Shown piece by piece: positions 15,128-23,777 of a stretch of 64,000 nt of DNA. The position numbers and the translations under genes were made by a program. Numbering within the stretch: the stretch's first letter is position 1; every line of letters begins with the position of its first letter. Below the pieces are notes generated by a model. That model was not told where the DNA came from, did not search any database, and was given only the letters and a program-made list of their open reading frames with translations. Source of the stretch: Pseudomonas putida. Its GTDB lineage: Bacteria; Pseudomonadota; Gammaproteobacteria; Pseudomonadales; Pseudomonadaceae. Where the stretch lies: NCBI RefSeq assembly GCF_028682455.1, contig NZ_JANHLD010000003.1:62001-126000 (forward strand), written 5' to 3'.

Positions 15128-16990
15128 TTATTCCTCCACGCGCACTTCACGGAACATGCCCATTTCCATGTGGTATAGGAGATGGCAGTGATAGGCCCAG
15201 CGTCCCAGCGCATCTGCAGTCACCCGGTAGCTGCGCTTTGATCCTGGCGGCATATCGATGGTGTGTTTGCGGACAAGGAATTGCCCGTTTTCGTCTTCAA
15301 GGTCGCTCCACATGCCGTGCAAGTGGATGGGATGGGTCATCATTGTGTCGTTGACGAGAACGATGCGGACTCGCTCGCCATATTTCAGCTTTAATGGCTC
15401 GGCGTCCGAAAACTTCACGCCGTTGAAAGACCAGGAAAACTTCTCCATATGACCGGTCAAATGCAATTCGATGGTTCGACTTGGCTCACGGCCATCCGGA
15501 TCTTCAAATGTGCTCTTTAGGTCAGAGTACGTCAGTACCTTTCGGCCATTCTCCCGAAGGCCCATGCCAGGATCATCAAGCTTTGGCGACGTTGACATGG
15601 CCTGCATGTCGACGAGAGGATTGTTGAACTCTGTGGCTGGGTGCGACTGCATTTCCCCCATACCACTCATGCCGCCCATGGACATCTTGCTGTGATCCAT
15701 TCCCTGCATGCTGTCCATACCGGACATGCCTTGCATAGCACCAGAGCTATCTTTCATGTCGCCGCCGTCCATCCCCGACATACCCTGCATTGAGCTGTCT
15801 TCCGTACCGGCCATCTTGCTGTGATCCATTGCAGCCATGTCGCCCATACCACCCATCGCGCCATGATCCATACCGGCCATACCCATGTCGGCCATGGTGA
15901 CTAGAGGACGAGGGTCTAGCGCAGGTACTGGAGCAGTCATGCCAGACCGGACAGCCAAGGTGCCTCGGGCGTAACCCGACCGATCCATCGACTGCGCAAA
16001 CAGTGTGTAGGCCTCTTGCGTGGGTTCGACGATCACGTCGAAAGTCTCGGCAGTGGCGATCCTGAACTCATCCACGCTTACCGGTTTGACGTATTGGCCA
16101 TCAGCGGCCACAACAGTCATCTTCAAACCTGGAATTCGTACATCAAAGTAGGACATGGCTGAACCATTGATGAACCTCAACCTGAGCTTTTCGCCAGGTT
16201 TGAAGGTGCCAGTCCAATTGGAGTCCGGAGCCTGTCCGTTCATCAAGTAGGTGTACGTCGCACCACTGACGTCCGCAATGTCCGTAGGATTCATCTTCAT
16301 CTCGGCCCACATCTTGCGATCAGCGACGGTCGCTGACCAACCTTTGTCAGCCACGTCATTGATGAAGTCACCCACTGTTCGCTTATGGGTGTTGTAGTAG
16401 TCCGCCTGTTTCTTCAGTGTTTTCATCAGCGAAGCAGGATTTTCATCAGTCCAGTCACTAAGCATCACCACGAGGTCGCGGTCATACTCAAAAGGCTCAG
16501 GCTCTTTGGCATCGATGACCAGTGGGCCGTACACACCAACCTGTTCTTGGAAGCCGGAGTGACTGTGATACCAGTACGTTCCGTTCTGCTTGACCTTGAA
16601 CTGATAGACGTACGTGCCATCAGGCTCAATTCCATGGAAGCTAAGGCCTGGCACACCGTCCATGTTTGCCGGAAGGATAATTCCGTGCCAGTGGATAGAA
16701 GTCATATCCTTGAGGCGGTTCTTGACCCGCAAGGTCACGGTATCGCCCTCACGCCAGCGCAGCTGGGGCCCAGGAATCCCGCCATTTATGGTCATGGCCG
16801 TCCGGGAGTTCCCAGTGATATTTACCGGTGTTTCTCCGATGAAGAGGTCAAACTCTGTACCTGACAAGACATTGGCATCGCCCACTCTAGGGGCGGCCCA
16901 GATAGGGGTATGCCAGAGGCCTAAACCACCGAGAATCCCGCCTGCGGTGAGTCCTTTCACAAAGGTGCGCCGAGAGGTTTTGGCTTGCAT
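15128..16990 (-). CDS. copA: Periplasmic multicopper oxidase CopA
   Basis: 620 residues. A twin-arginine signal (SRRTFVKGLTAGG) shows Tat export. Copper sites are visible in order: IHWHGI, WYHSHSGFQ, then near the C-terminus HPIHLHGMW and HCHLLYHMEMGMF, giving T1 and T2/T3 centres. Between about 370 and 450 lies a Met-rich region with repeated MxGMxxM and MDHSKM units that binds extra copper. PcoA/CopA oxidise Cu(I) to the less toxic Cu(II). First gene of the original copABCD operon; a cop box stands 122 bases upstream of the start. Confidence 0.95.
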   Translation of the reverse strand: MQAKTSRRTFVKGLTAGGILGGLGLWHTPIWAAPRVGDANVLSGTEFDLFIGETPVNITGNSRTAMTINGGIPGPQLRWREGDTVTLRVKNRLKDMTSIHWHGIILPANMDGVPGLSFHGIEPDGTYVYQFKVKQNGTYWYHSHSGFQEQVGVYGPLVIDAKEPEPFEYDRDLVVMLSDWTDENPASLMKTLKKQADYYNTHKRTVGDFINDVADKGWSATVADRKMWAEMKMNPTDIADVSGATYTYLMNGQAPDSNWTGTFKPGEKLRLRFINGSAMSYFDVRIPGLKMTVVAADGQYVKPVSVDEFRIATAETFDVIVEPTQEAYTLFAQSMDRSGYARGTLAVRSGMTAPVPALDPRPLVTMADMGMAGMDHGAMGGMGDMAAMDHSKMAGTEDSSMQGMSGMDGGDMKDSSGAMQGMSGMDSMQGMDHSKMSMGGMSGMGEMQSHPATEFNNPLVDMQAMSTSPKLDDPGMGLRENGRKVLTYSDLKSTFEDPDGREPSRTIELHLTGHMEKFSWSFNGVKFSDAEPLKLKYGERVRIVLVNDTMMTHPIHLHGMWSDLEDENGQFLVRKHTIDMPPGSKRSYRVTADALGRWAYHCHLLYHMEMGMFREVRVEE

Positions 16991-17112
16991 ACCGATTCAT
17001 GTCCCGTCAGTCGGATGTTAGATGTGCGCACTGGGCGTGCCCCTAAGGGCTAACGCTAGACGAGCTAGTGCGCTTGATGTATCGGAAGATGCCATAAGCC
17101 AGCAAACGGGGT

Positions 17113-17130
17113 GATTACATTTCAGTAAGC
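17113..17130 (-). promoter_or_regulatory. cop box upstream of copA
   Basis: GATTACATTTCAGTAAGC differs from the 6353 site at only two positions. It lies between the PtrA-like gene and copA, 122 bases before the copA start. It appears on the plus strand as written. Confidence 0.75.
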
Positions 17131-17138
17131 TGGTTGGC

Positions 17139-17348
17139 TCAGCAATGGTGAGGCTGCTTTTCAGCCTTGAGCTTCTCTTGTGCAATATTTTCTTGCGCCT
17201 CAGCTCCGGGGGCAGACTTTCCGGTGGCCATTGCCGTCTGGCGAGCTTGTTCCATGCGCTCAACCGCACGGTCGCCGCCACCTTCGGCAAAGGCCAGGGA
17301 CGATATAGCCAAACTGAGTGTAAGAATCACAACGTTGGTTGCTTTCAT
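17139..17348 (-). CDS. PtrA-like small periplasmic protein
   Basis: 69 residues with a signal peptide ending SSLAFAEGG, then GGDRAVERMEQARQTAMATG and a C-terminal QPHHC. This resembles PtrA of P. aeruginosa, a small secreted protein strongly induced by copper through CopRS and encoded beside copRS and pcoA/B. AAGGAG lies just before the start. A cop box is 104 bases upstream at 17453. Same strand as copAB and may be co-transcribed or separate, since a second box follows it. Its biochemical role is unclear. Confidence 0.75.
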   Translation of the reverse strand: MKATNVVILTLSLAISSLAFAEGGGDRAVERMEQARQTAMATGKSAPGAEAQENIAQEKLKAEKQPHHC

Positions 17349-17452
17349 AGTGCATCTCCTTCAAGGAATTGACTCTCGATGAAACCAGAGAGTTTGAGCG
17401 TCAGCTCGATGAGGATGATGAGGGGACGTACCTGTCAGCACGCTTAGCCGGT

Positions 17453-17470
17453 GATTACACTTTTGACAGC
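17453..17470. promoter_or_regulatory. cop box between the PtrA-like gene and the rightward copper genes
   Basis: GATTACACTTTTGACAGC, the most divergent of the four boxes. It lies 104 bases before the leftward PtrA-like start and 163 bases before the rightward gene at 17634, so it may serve both. Confidence 0.6.
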
Positions 17471-17633
17471 ACACGGAGAAACTCAACATCTGAAAGATCG
17501 ACGGGCGTCATAAAATTTGACCGCACCACAGAACCGACAGCCGGCTGCATAAATTGATGTAGATCAACCGTGGCACTTCAATGTGGCGTATGTTGAAAAA
17601 TCAAAATCCGCTAATCAGTACCGGAGATTCTCC

Positions 17634-18029
17634 ATGTTCTGGTTTCGCCATCGTCAACCAACGTTCATACGCCTCGCCATCGTGCTGTGGGTGTTAGCGT
17701 TTGGTCTGGCAGCGACCCAGGGATGTCTGGCACAGCCCAGCCACAATCCGGCTACAACTCATGTCTCGCTGATCACCACGCAAGATCACGATAGCCACGA
17801 CGCCCATGCCCTCGGTTGCCTTCAGCACTGCGCCGATGCGGCAATAGCTGTAAGTCCTTCGCTCCATCTTCAAATATTTGACCTGTTCAGTTGGACGTTT
17901 CTGCTCCTTATCCCAGCGTTGCTGATTTTGTATCCCGCCAATCCCTCCGCTTTTGCCTTTCTTGCATTACGGCGCCCTGTACCGGCCAGACCTCCTGCCC
18001 GCCTGATTTTCGTCCGTTTCAACGATTAA
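17634..18029 (+). CDS. Small membrane protein with His/Cys segment in the copper cluster
   Basis: 131 residues with an N-terminal hydrophobic segment (about 12-30), a His- and Cys-containing middle (TTQDHDSHDAHALGCLQHCAD), a second hydrophobic segment (about 84-102) and a basic C-terminus. A GGAGA ribosome site precedes ATG at 17634, which is preferred to the longer in-frame start at 17583. Gene order in front of a Met-rich protein and a copper ATPase suggests copper binding at the membrane. I do not recognise a named family. Confidence 0.6.
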   Translation: MFWFRHRQPTFIRLAIVLWVLAFGLAATQGCLAQPSHNPATTHVSLITTQDHDSHDAHALGCLQHCADAAIAVSPSLHLQIFDLFSWTFLLLIPALLILYPANPSAFAFLALRRPVPARPPARLIFVRFND

Positions 18030-18128
18030 TCCGACCTTCTGCGCGCCGATCTTCGGCGCACTGTCTGACTGCGCCAACCTGGCGCGGCTTGGTATTACCT
18101 GAGTTGTCCTGACCCTTTGGAGATTGCC

Positions 18129-18530
18129 ATGCATGCCACATTGAAATTTATCCTCGCCACCCTGCTCGTGAGCAGCCCACTTATCGCCTCGGCAGTCGAT
18201 GAGCATCACCCGGAGGGGCAGACCGCGCCCGCCAAGACAAGCGAAGCAGCTACGCCGATGCAAAACAATGTCATGACCGAGCAAATGCAAAAAATGCAGG
18301 CTGCACACGACAAGGCAGCCGCCGCCAAGACCCCTGCCGAGCGACACGCCGCCATGCAGGAGAGCATGAAGACGATGAAGGACAGCATGGCCATGATGCA
18401 TAAGAACTGTCATGGCAAGGGCATGGGCATGGACGGCAACAAAGACGGCATGGAGATGGGAATGATGAACATGATGATGAAAATGATGGATCAGCAAACG
18501 AGCATGATGAACATGCCGATGAGCAAGTGA
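18129..18530 (+). CDS. Met-rich periplasmic protein
   Basis: 133 residues with a signal peptide ending LIASA. The middle is helical and charged. The C-terminal third is extremely Met-rich (MMHKNCHGKGMGMDG, then MGMMNMMMKMMDQQ), with about two dozen Met, one Cys and several His. Such a tail suits Cu(I) or Ag(I) buffering in the periplasm. TTGGAG lies six to eight bases before the ATG at 18129. Function inferred from composition and location only. Confidence 0.7.
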   Translation: MHATLKFILATLLVSSPLIASAVDEHHPEGQTAPAKTSEAATPMQNNVMTEQMQKMQAAHDKAAAAKTPAERHAAMQESMKTMKDSMAMMHKNCHGKGMGMDGNKDGMEMGMMNMMMKMMDQQTSMMNMPMSK

Positions 18531-18655
18531 CGCGCACAAGCCTGTAGGCAATGCAGCGACGGTTTTACCTTAACCAATATGCCAAGGGTAAAACTGCCGC
18601 CCGTTGCACCTTTACGACGTATCACTAAACCGCACTCCCTCAGGAGTACAGAACC

Positions 18656-18907
18656 ATGATGAATTCGCCACATTCCGCTAACACCTCTCCAACATTTTGG
18701 AGGAGCAAACCCGGCATAGCACTGGGTATGCTGCTGGTGATCGTGCTGTTCTATCTGGCAAGAGAACACTACGGCCATATGCTGGGTTTACTGCCTTATA
18801 TGATTTTGCTGTTGTGCCCGCTGATGCATTTTTTCGGGCACCACCACGGTGGTCACAATCATCACGGCGAAACCTCAGTCTCAACCAAGGATGCGAACAG
18901 GAGTTAG
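18656..18907 (+). CDS. DUF2933-type small membrane protein with His-rich tail
   Basis: 83 residues with one or two hydrophobic helices (PGIALGMLLVIVLFYLAREH and LLPYMILLLCPLMHFF) and a C-terminal HHHGGHNHHGE. This layout matches the DUF2933 family, commonly found beside copper and silver P-type ATPases. It ends three bases before the ATPase gene, so the two are likely co-translated. The role is unknown; metal hand-off to the pump is a reasonable guess. Confidence 0.75.
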   Translation: MMNSPHSANTSPTFWRSKPGIALGMLLVIVLFYLAREHYGHMLGLLPYMILLLCPLMHFFGHHHGGHNHHGETSVSTKDANRS

Positions 18908-18910
18908 CTC

Positions 18911-21268
18911 ATGCACACCCCTGAGGTTCGTCAAGAGCACGGCCCAATACAGAACTCTGAACCCCAAGCCACTGGCTCCCATGACCCGGTATGTGGCATG
19001 ACCGTGAGTAACGACAGCCAGTTCAGCACGGAATATGAGGGGCAAAACTACCGGTTCTGCAGCCAGAAATGCCAAACGACCTTCAGGGCAGCGCCCGAGC
19101 GTTATCGAATATCTCAACTGAAAATCGAACCAGTCCCTCAGACAACAACAGAACCGTTAACGGGTGCCGCTGAATACACATGTCCCATGCATCCGGAAAT
19201 TCGCCAGATCGGCCCCGGCGTCTGCCCTAAGTGCGGCATGACCTTAGAGCCGGTGATTCCCGAATTGGAGGAAGAAGAGAACTTAGAACTCAAGGACTTC
19301 ACCCGGCGCTTCTGGTGGACATTGCCACTGACAGTGATCGTAACCGTGCTGGCTATGGGTGGCCATGCCCTGGTGCTGTTCCATGGCACCACGCAAAATT
19401 GGGTCGAGCTGGGATTGGCTACACCCGTCGTGCTGTGGGCTGGCTGGCCGTTTTATGTGCGTGGTGTGCGTTCGGTGATTCAGCGAAGTCCGAACATGTG
19501 GACGCTAATCGGCCTCGGCACGGCGGCGGCCTTCCTTTACAGCGTCGTGGCCACCCTGACCCCCGATGTATTCCCCAGCAACTTCATGATGGAGGGCCGC
19601 ATCGGTGTGTACTTCGAAGCGGCGGCTGTGATCATCTCACTGACCCTTCTCGGCCAGATGCTTGAACTCAAGGCTCGCTCGCAAACCTCGGCTGCCATCA
19701 AGTCGCTGCTTGGACTGGCACCCAAAACTGCCCGACGGATCAATGCCGATGGCACGGAAGAAGACATCCCTCTGACACACGTACACAGCGGCGACACGTT
19801 ACGTGTGCGACCGGGCGAAAAAGTGCCTGTCGACGGTCAGGTGTTGCAAGGCGAAAGCGCTGTAGATGAGTCGATGCTCACCGGCGAACCGATACCGATC
19901 ATGAAGAGAGCCGGCGACGCGCTGATTGGCGCCACTCTCAACATCCACGGCAGTCTGGTGATGCAGGCGCAGAAGATAGGGTCGGCGACCCTGCTCGCAC
20001 AGATTGTGCAGATGGTTGTGCAGGCACAACGCTCAAAAGCGCCAATGCAACGGCTGGCAGACGTGATTGCCAGTTACTTCGTGATTGTGGTGATTGCTAT
20101 CGCCGCGCTGACTCTACTCGGCTGGGGGCTGTGGGGGCCCGAGCCAAGTTGGGTGTTCGGACTAATCAACGCTGTCGCGGTCATGATCATCGCCTGTCCC
20201 TGTGCCCTTGGCCTAGCGACACCAATGTCAGTCATGGTTGCCACCGGCAAGGCTGCTGGCAGTGGAGTATTGTTTCGCGATGCCGCCGCCATCGAAAACC
20301 TGCGCAAGATAGACATCTTGATAGTCGACAAAACTGGCACCCTCACTGAAGGTCGACCAGCGTTCCATAGCGTCGAGGCCGTACACGGATTTACTCAGGA
20401 TGAAGTGTTGCGCCTGGCCGCAAGTCTCGATCAGGGCAGTGAGCATCCATTGGCCCACGCCATCGTCGAGCAGGCTCGTGCCGCAGGGCTAAAACTGGTG
20501 ACACCTGAAACCTTCGAGTCAGCCTCAGGTATCGGTGTAAGCGGTCAGGTGGAGGGTCGCCGCCTGATGCTAGGCAATACCGCGTTGATGCAGGAGGCGG
20601 GCGTTTCCACCAAGAGCTTGCAAGTACATGCCGAGAAGCTACGCGGCGACGGTACGAGCATCATGTACCTGGCAGTCGATGGCGCCCTGGCTGGTTTGCT
20701 GGCTGTTGCCGACCCCATCAAACCCACCACGAAGCTGGCCGTAGAGCGTCTGCAGGCGGATGGCGTCAAGGTCATCATGGCCACTGGCGATGGCCTTACG
20801 ACTGCTCGCTCGGTAGCTCGCCAATTGGGTATCGAGGAGGTTCACGGCGAGGTCAAACCGCAAGATAAAGAACGTCTGGTGGCATCTCTGCAACAAGCCG
20901 GACACCGGGTGGCGATGGCCGGCGACGGCATTAATGATGCCCCCGCACTGGCTCGCGCTGATGTAGGTATCGCCATGGGCACTGGCACTGACGTGGCGAT
21001 GAACAGCGCTCAGGTCACCCTGGTCAAGGGTGATCTGCTCGGTATCCTGCGTGCTCGCAGCCTGTCAGTCGCAACGGTGAGAAATATGCACCAGAACCTG
21101 ATCTTCGCCTTCCTTTACAACGCCATGGGTATCCCACTGGCTGCCGGCTTGTTCTTTCCACTTACCGGTCACCTTCTGTCACCGCTCATTGCCGCACTGG
21201 CCATGAGCGTGAGCTCGGCGTCGGTAGTATTCAACGCCTTGCGTCTGCGCCAGGCTTCCATTGATTGA
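18911..21268 (+). CDS. Copper-exporting P1B-type ATPase
   Basis: 785 residues. The N-terminus has a YHS-type domain (DPVCGMTV and FCSQKCQTTF) and a heavy-metal-binding domain (YTCPMHPEIRQIGPGVCPKC) in place of HMA repeats. The core has the TGEP actuator, the CPC motif in IIACPCALGLATP, phosphorylated Asp in DKTGTLTEG, the SEHPLAHA nucleotide His-Pro, GDGINDAPALARADVG, and C-terminal membrane residues AMSVSSASVVFNA. These match Cu(I)/Ag(I) exporters (P1B-1, CopF/SilP-like). It pumps cytosolic Cu(I) to the periplasm, where CopA can oxidise it. Confidence 0.95.
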   Translation: MHTPEVRQEHGPIQNSEPQATGSHDPVCGMTVSNDSQFSTEYEGQNYRFCSQKCQTTFRAAPERYRISQLKIEPVPQTTTEPLTGAAEYTCPMHPEIRQIGPGVCPKCGMTLEPVIPELEEEENLELKDFTRRFWWTLPLTVIVTVLAMGGHALVLFHGTTQNWVELGLATPVVLWAGWPFYVRGVRSVIQRSPNMWTLIGLGTAAAFLYSVVATLTPDVFPSNFMMEGRIGVYFEAAAVIISLTLLGQMLELKARSQTSAAIKSLLGLAPKTARRINADGTEEDIPLTHVHSGDTLRVRPGEKVPVDGQVLQGESAVDESMLTGEPIPIMKRAGDALIGATLNIHGSLVMQAQKIGSATLLAQIVQMVVQAQRSKAPMQRLADVIASYFVIVVIAIAALTLLGWGLWGPEPSWVFGLINAVAVMIIACPCALGLATPMSVMVATGKAAGSGVLFRDAAAIENLRKIDILIVDKTGTLTEGRPAFHSVEAVHGFTQDEVLRLAASLDQGSEHPLAHAIVEQARAAGLKLVTPETFESASGIGVSGQVEGRRLMLGNTALMQEAGVSTKSLQVHAEKLRGDGTSIMYLAVDGALAGLLAVADPIKPTTKLAVERLQADGVKVIMATGDGLTTARSVARQLGIEEVHGEVKPQDKERLVASLQQAGHRVAMAGDGINDAPALARADVGIAMGTGTDVAMNSAQVTLVKGDLLGILRARSLSVATVRNMHQNLIFAFLYNAMGIPLAAGLFFPLTGHLLSPLIAALAMSVSSASVVFNALRLRQASID

Positions 21269-21382
21269 GTGAAAACGACCGCTTGACCTTGCCATGGCAG
21301 CAAGGTTGAGGATAAGCCAACGCCGCAGAAAAGCCTCATGCGTCAGTCTTTCCATGATCAACTTTGTTGTGAGGAGTCACCA

Positions 21383-21655
21383 ATGGAAACTGTTGAACTG
21401 CAAGTCCAAGGCATGAACTGTGGTTCATGTGTCAAACATGTCACCGAAGCGCTGCGCCCAGTTGAAGGCGTGAGTGACGTAGCAGTGGATTTACAAGCCG
21501 GACGGGTGAAGGTCAGCGGCGATTCGGACAGCCAAGCGCTGCTTGCGGCCCTGGAGAACGCGGGCTATCCAGCACAGCTGGCGACAGTGGAAAGCGTAGC
21601 GAGTAATAAAAGCTCCGGCTGTGGCGGGAACGGCGGCGGTTGCTGCTGCCGGTAA
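21383..21655 (+). CDS. HMA-domain copper chaperone with Cys-rich tail
   Basis: 90 residues: a CopZ/Atx1-like HMA domain with GMNCGSCVKHV, followed by a Gly/Cys-rich tail (SSGCGGNGGGCCCR). The tail holds four Cys in 14 residues and is not usual for CopZ. ATG at 21383 is preceded by GAGGAG; a start 15 codons earlier would add a Cys pair. It follows the ATPase by 114 bases and probably delivers Cu(I) to the pump or stores it. Confidence 0.85.
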   Translation: METVELQVQGMNCGSCVKHVTEALRPVEGVSDVAVDLQAGRVKVSGDSDSQALLAALENAGYPAQLATVESVASNKSSGCGGNGGGCCCR

Positions 21656-21682
21656 GCATTTTTTATAAACAGGAGAACTCCC

Positions 21683-21835
21683 ATGAATGCCAGTCTGCGA
21701 ATTGTTGCGTTCACGACACTACTCATGACCGGAGCGGCACAAGCCGCTGAAGTCATCGACGTTTACCGCGATCCTAACTGCGGCTACTGCAAGGCAAACC
21801 ATCTCAGCTCTATCGCTACCATCATGACGCTTTAG
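21683..21835 (+). pseudogene. Truncated DUF411 (CopG-like) gene
   Basis: The first 37 residues are a clear DUF411 start: signal peptide to AAQAA, then VYRDPNCGYCK, parallel to the intact copy at 6486. From about base 21795 the frame turns into unrelated residues and stops after 50 codons. The family needs about 100 further residues, so the gene was cut, most likely by the rearrangement that joined the copper block to the unknown block on the right. An AGGAG site precedes the start. Confidence 0.8.
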
Positions 21836-21904
21836 TAAAATGCTTGAAGCGTCGTCATCAAAGGTCATCCTGCTCTTCCCGAATGTCGACTTCGCCCATC
21901 GCTC

Positions 21905-22135
21905 CTAGGTAAATTTTGCGACAAGGAAGCTGGTGATGAGCCCGTTTTCGAAAAGCACCCTGGGAATATCGCCAAACAAACTCGACACTTCCCATTTCTC
22001 TGTGAGCGGCTTCACTGCCTCTGCTATTAATGAATCGAGGTCGAAGTCCTGCGTTGCAACAAAGGGCCCCGCGCGGTCGTAATTCTCAAAAATGCCCGAG
22101 GCAATGCAGATGACTTCGCCTGCCTTGACGATCAT
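21905..22135 (-). CDS. Hypothetical protein
   Basis: 76 residues, MIVKAGEVICIASGIFENYD onward; soluble and acidic, no motif I recognise. GAGGTG six bases ahead supports the ATG at 22135; a frame extension to 22267 would overlap the upstream gene. Last of four leftward genes of unknown function (23546 down to 21905) that likely form an operon. Confidence 0.6.
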   Translation of the reverse strand: MIVKAGEVICIASGIFENYDRAGPFVATQDFDLDSLIAEAVKPLTEKWEVSSLFGDIPRVLFENGLITSFLVAKFT

Positions 22136-22190
22136 GACACCACCTCGAAGCCATTCAGGAGGGTTCGCCAGTGGAAGAAGACCACGACCA

Positions 22191-22574
22191 TTACTGTGAC
22201 CCTCGCGGGGTGAAGTGGTGCATCCCCTCTGCAAGCCGCAGAAACTCACGCAGGCTTGCACGTCCATTACCCCTCTGGAACGTAGCGATGACGTACCTGG
22301 AGTTGACTGTAGTAAGTACCCAAAATCTGCCCTCGCGCTCCGCTTTAATCACGTCAGATGTTCGGATTAGATGACCATCGCTGAACCGACCATACTGGTC
22401 TTTACGGTTGTGACCAAACACTACGCCTATGCCCGCTCGGGCTTTGATCGAGGCGCCGCAGAGATACGCGGTGACGGGTCTATCGAAGCCTTGCGCCTGG
22501 GCTTTTATGATTCGTGTTAGGTCGAATTCTGTGTGGCGCTTACCATGAAAATTCAGATCAATCATGTTCAGCAT
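22191..22574 (-). CDS. Hypothetical protein
   Basis: 127 residues from MLNMIDLNFHGKRHTEFD. Soluble and mixed alpha/beta in appearance, with ATAYLCGA-like and VVFGHNRKDQYGRFSDGH segments. No transmembrane segment or recognised motif. Third gene of the leftward unknown operon. An upstream in-frame extension to 22649 is considered spurious because it reaches close to the preceding gene's stop. Confidence 0.6.
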   Translation of the reverse strand: MLNMIDLNFHGKRHTEFDLTRIIKAQAQGFDRPVTAYLCGASIKARAGIGVVFGHNRKDQYGRFSDGHLIRTSDVIKAEREGRFWVLTTVNSRYVIATFQRGNGRASLREFLRLAEGMHHFTPRGSQ

Positions 22575-22664
22575 TGTTGCATTCCGTTGGCGGTGTATAC
22601 GGCTTAACCAGGAATTCCACACGGAACCATCCGAGCTGGTAGCGTGCAAGAATCCTGGTTAGTC

Positions 22665-23111
22665 TCAGGCTGATCGAATCATGTTTGCGTGATAGATAAA
22701 ACGAAGGTTGCTCAGTGCATCGCAACTGAAGCCAGGCTGGTGTGAGCTGTGGTATTCGGAGCCTGTCTCGACCTCCAGCAGGCACACAACGCACTCGTTT
22801 TCGTCTTCGCCAAGTGTCACTTTCGTCAATACCTCCATCCGCCATCCCGCAGTCCCGTTCATGTGCGCCGGCGTGACTACCTGAACGTCAGTGATGATCG
22901 TATCGGCGTCTTGGGCGATCAGGATTTGCTGCAGGCGAGGCTCGTTGTCGACCATCAGAACCGCCTCGCTGATTCGCCCCCGTTGCTTGGCCTGGATGGT
23001 GACGTGATACCAGTGAGTACGTAGCACTCTAGAAATCTGATGCCATTGGCACTGACCTTCGCCAAACATACCCGGCAGGCCGAGCATGTCGTTGTCGTGT
23101 GTTCTGAACAT
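22665..23111 (-). CDS. Hypothetical protein
   Basis: 148 residues, soluble. It contains QISRVLRTHWYHVTIQAKQR, a central acidic part and CVVCLLEVETGSEYHSSHQP. No signal peptide. I do not recognise the family. Second gene of the leftward unknown operon, 42 bases after the upstream gene. Confidence 0.6.
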   Translation of the reverse strand: MFRTHDNDMLGLPGMFGEGQCQWHQISRVLRTHWYHVTIQAKQRGRISEAVLMVDNEPRLQQILIAQDADTIITDVQVVTPAHMNGTAGWRMEVLTKVTLGEDENECVVCLLEVETGSEYHSSHQPGFSCDALSNLRFIYHANMIRSA

Positions 23112-23153
23112 CGTATGTCCTTGGGACTCAAGGGGCTCCGATGCGGAGCGTGG

Positions 23154-23546
23154 TTAGCAGAAAGAGAAAACGTCCTTCAGGGTTGCGGGCTGTTCGTGAC
23201 CAGGGCCAATTAAGGCGTAAACGGTGTTTCTGGTTTCGAACAGAACACCTTCGTTGAGGCTGGTGCACATGGTCGAACGAACCCAATCGCCACGCTCGAA
23301 ACGGCCCTGGCTGTCCTCGGCCACGCTGTGAGCAAACACGACCATCGGGAGCTGGCCCGTTGCATGAACCTTGGAGAGCTCTGCGGGGGTGACTTCGATG
23401 TGAAATATTGTCCAGTCCCGAATCAAGCAGTATGGCTTTTGGGGGAAACGCTGGCTCACCAAGGCTCGTGCTTCTGAGCTGCCAGACAAGCCCTCTCGGG
23501 GCGTCCGTGGCCCTTTCATAAAATCGGGTTCTACGACGCTAGCCAT
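23154..23546 (-). CDS. Hypothetical protein, possibly DUF6957-like
   Basis: 130 residues with RDWTIFHIEVTPAELSKVHA and VVFAHSVAEDSQGRFERGDW, then STMCTSLNEGVLFETRNTVY near the C-terminus. The length and the 'gives the wording FERGDWVRST' pattern recall a small family seen in Pseudomonas islands (DUF6957), but this is from memory and unsure. First gene of a leftward operon; its start is 231 bases from the divergent regulator gene at 23778. Confidence 0.6.
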   Translation of the reverse strand: MASVVEPDFMKGPRTPREGLSGSSEARALVSQRFPQKPYCLIRDWTIFHIEVTPAELSKVHATGQLPMVVFAHSVAEDSQGRFERGDWVRSTMCTSLNEGVLFETRNTVYALIGPGHEQPATLKDVFSFC

Positions 23547-23777
23547 AAGGCATCCCCTCAGTAATTACCATCAAATTGACAATTCCAACCCTCGCTACCT
23601 ACTGCTCACGACGGCTTGGCTGATCCACAACAGCGCTCCGTTCCCTAGGCCGAGGCGCATGGGCAAAGCCATTAAACCTCTACACAAGCCCGAAGGCAAT
23701 CATAATGAACCTAATTGGGCGTGTTATGGCGCTTCCGAGTGTGGCTTTATCCTCAGATTTGATTGGGGAAAAAACCG

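Noticed and set aside
17369..17557. 62-codon frame in the cop promoter region
   Set aside because: Overlaps a cop box and lacks a good ribosome site or family; regulatory DNA is the better reading.
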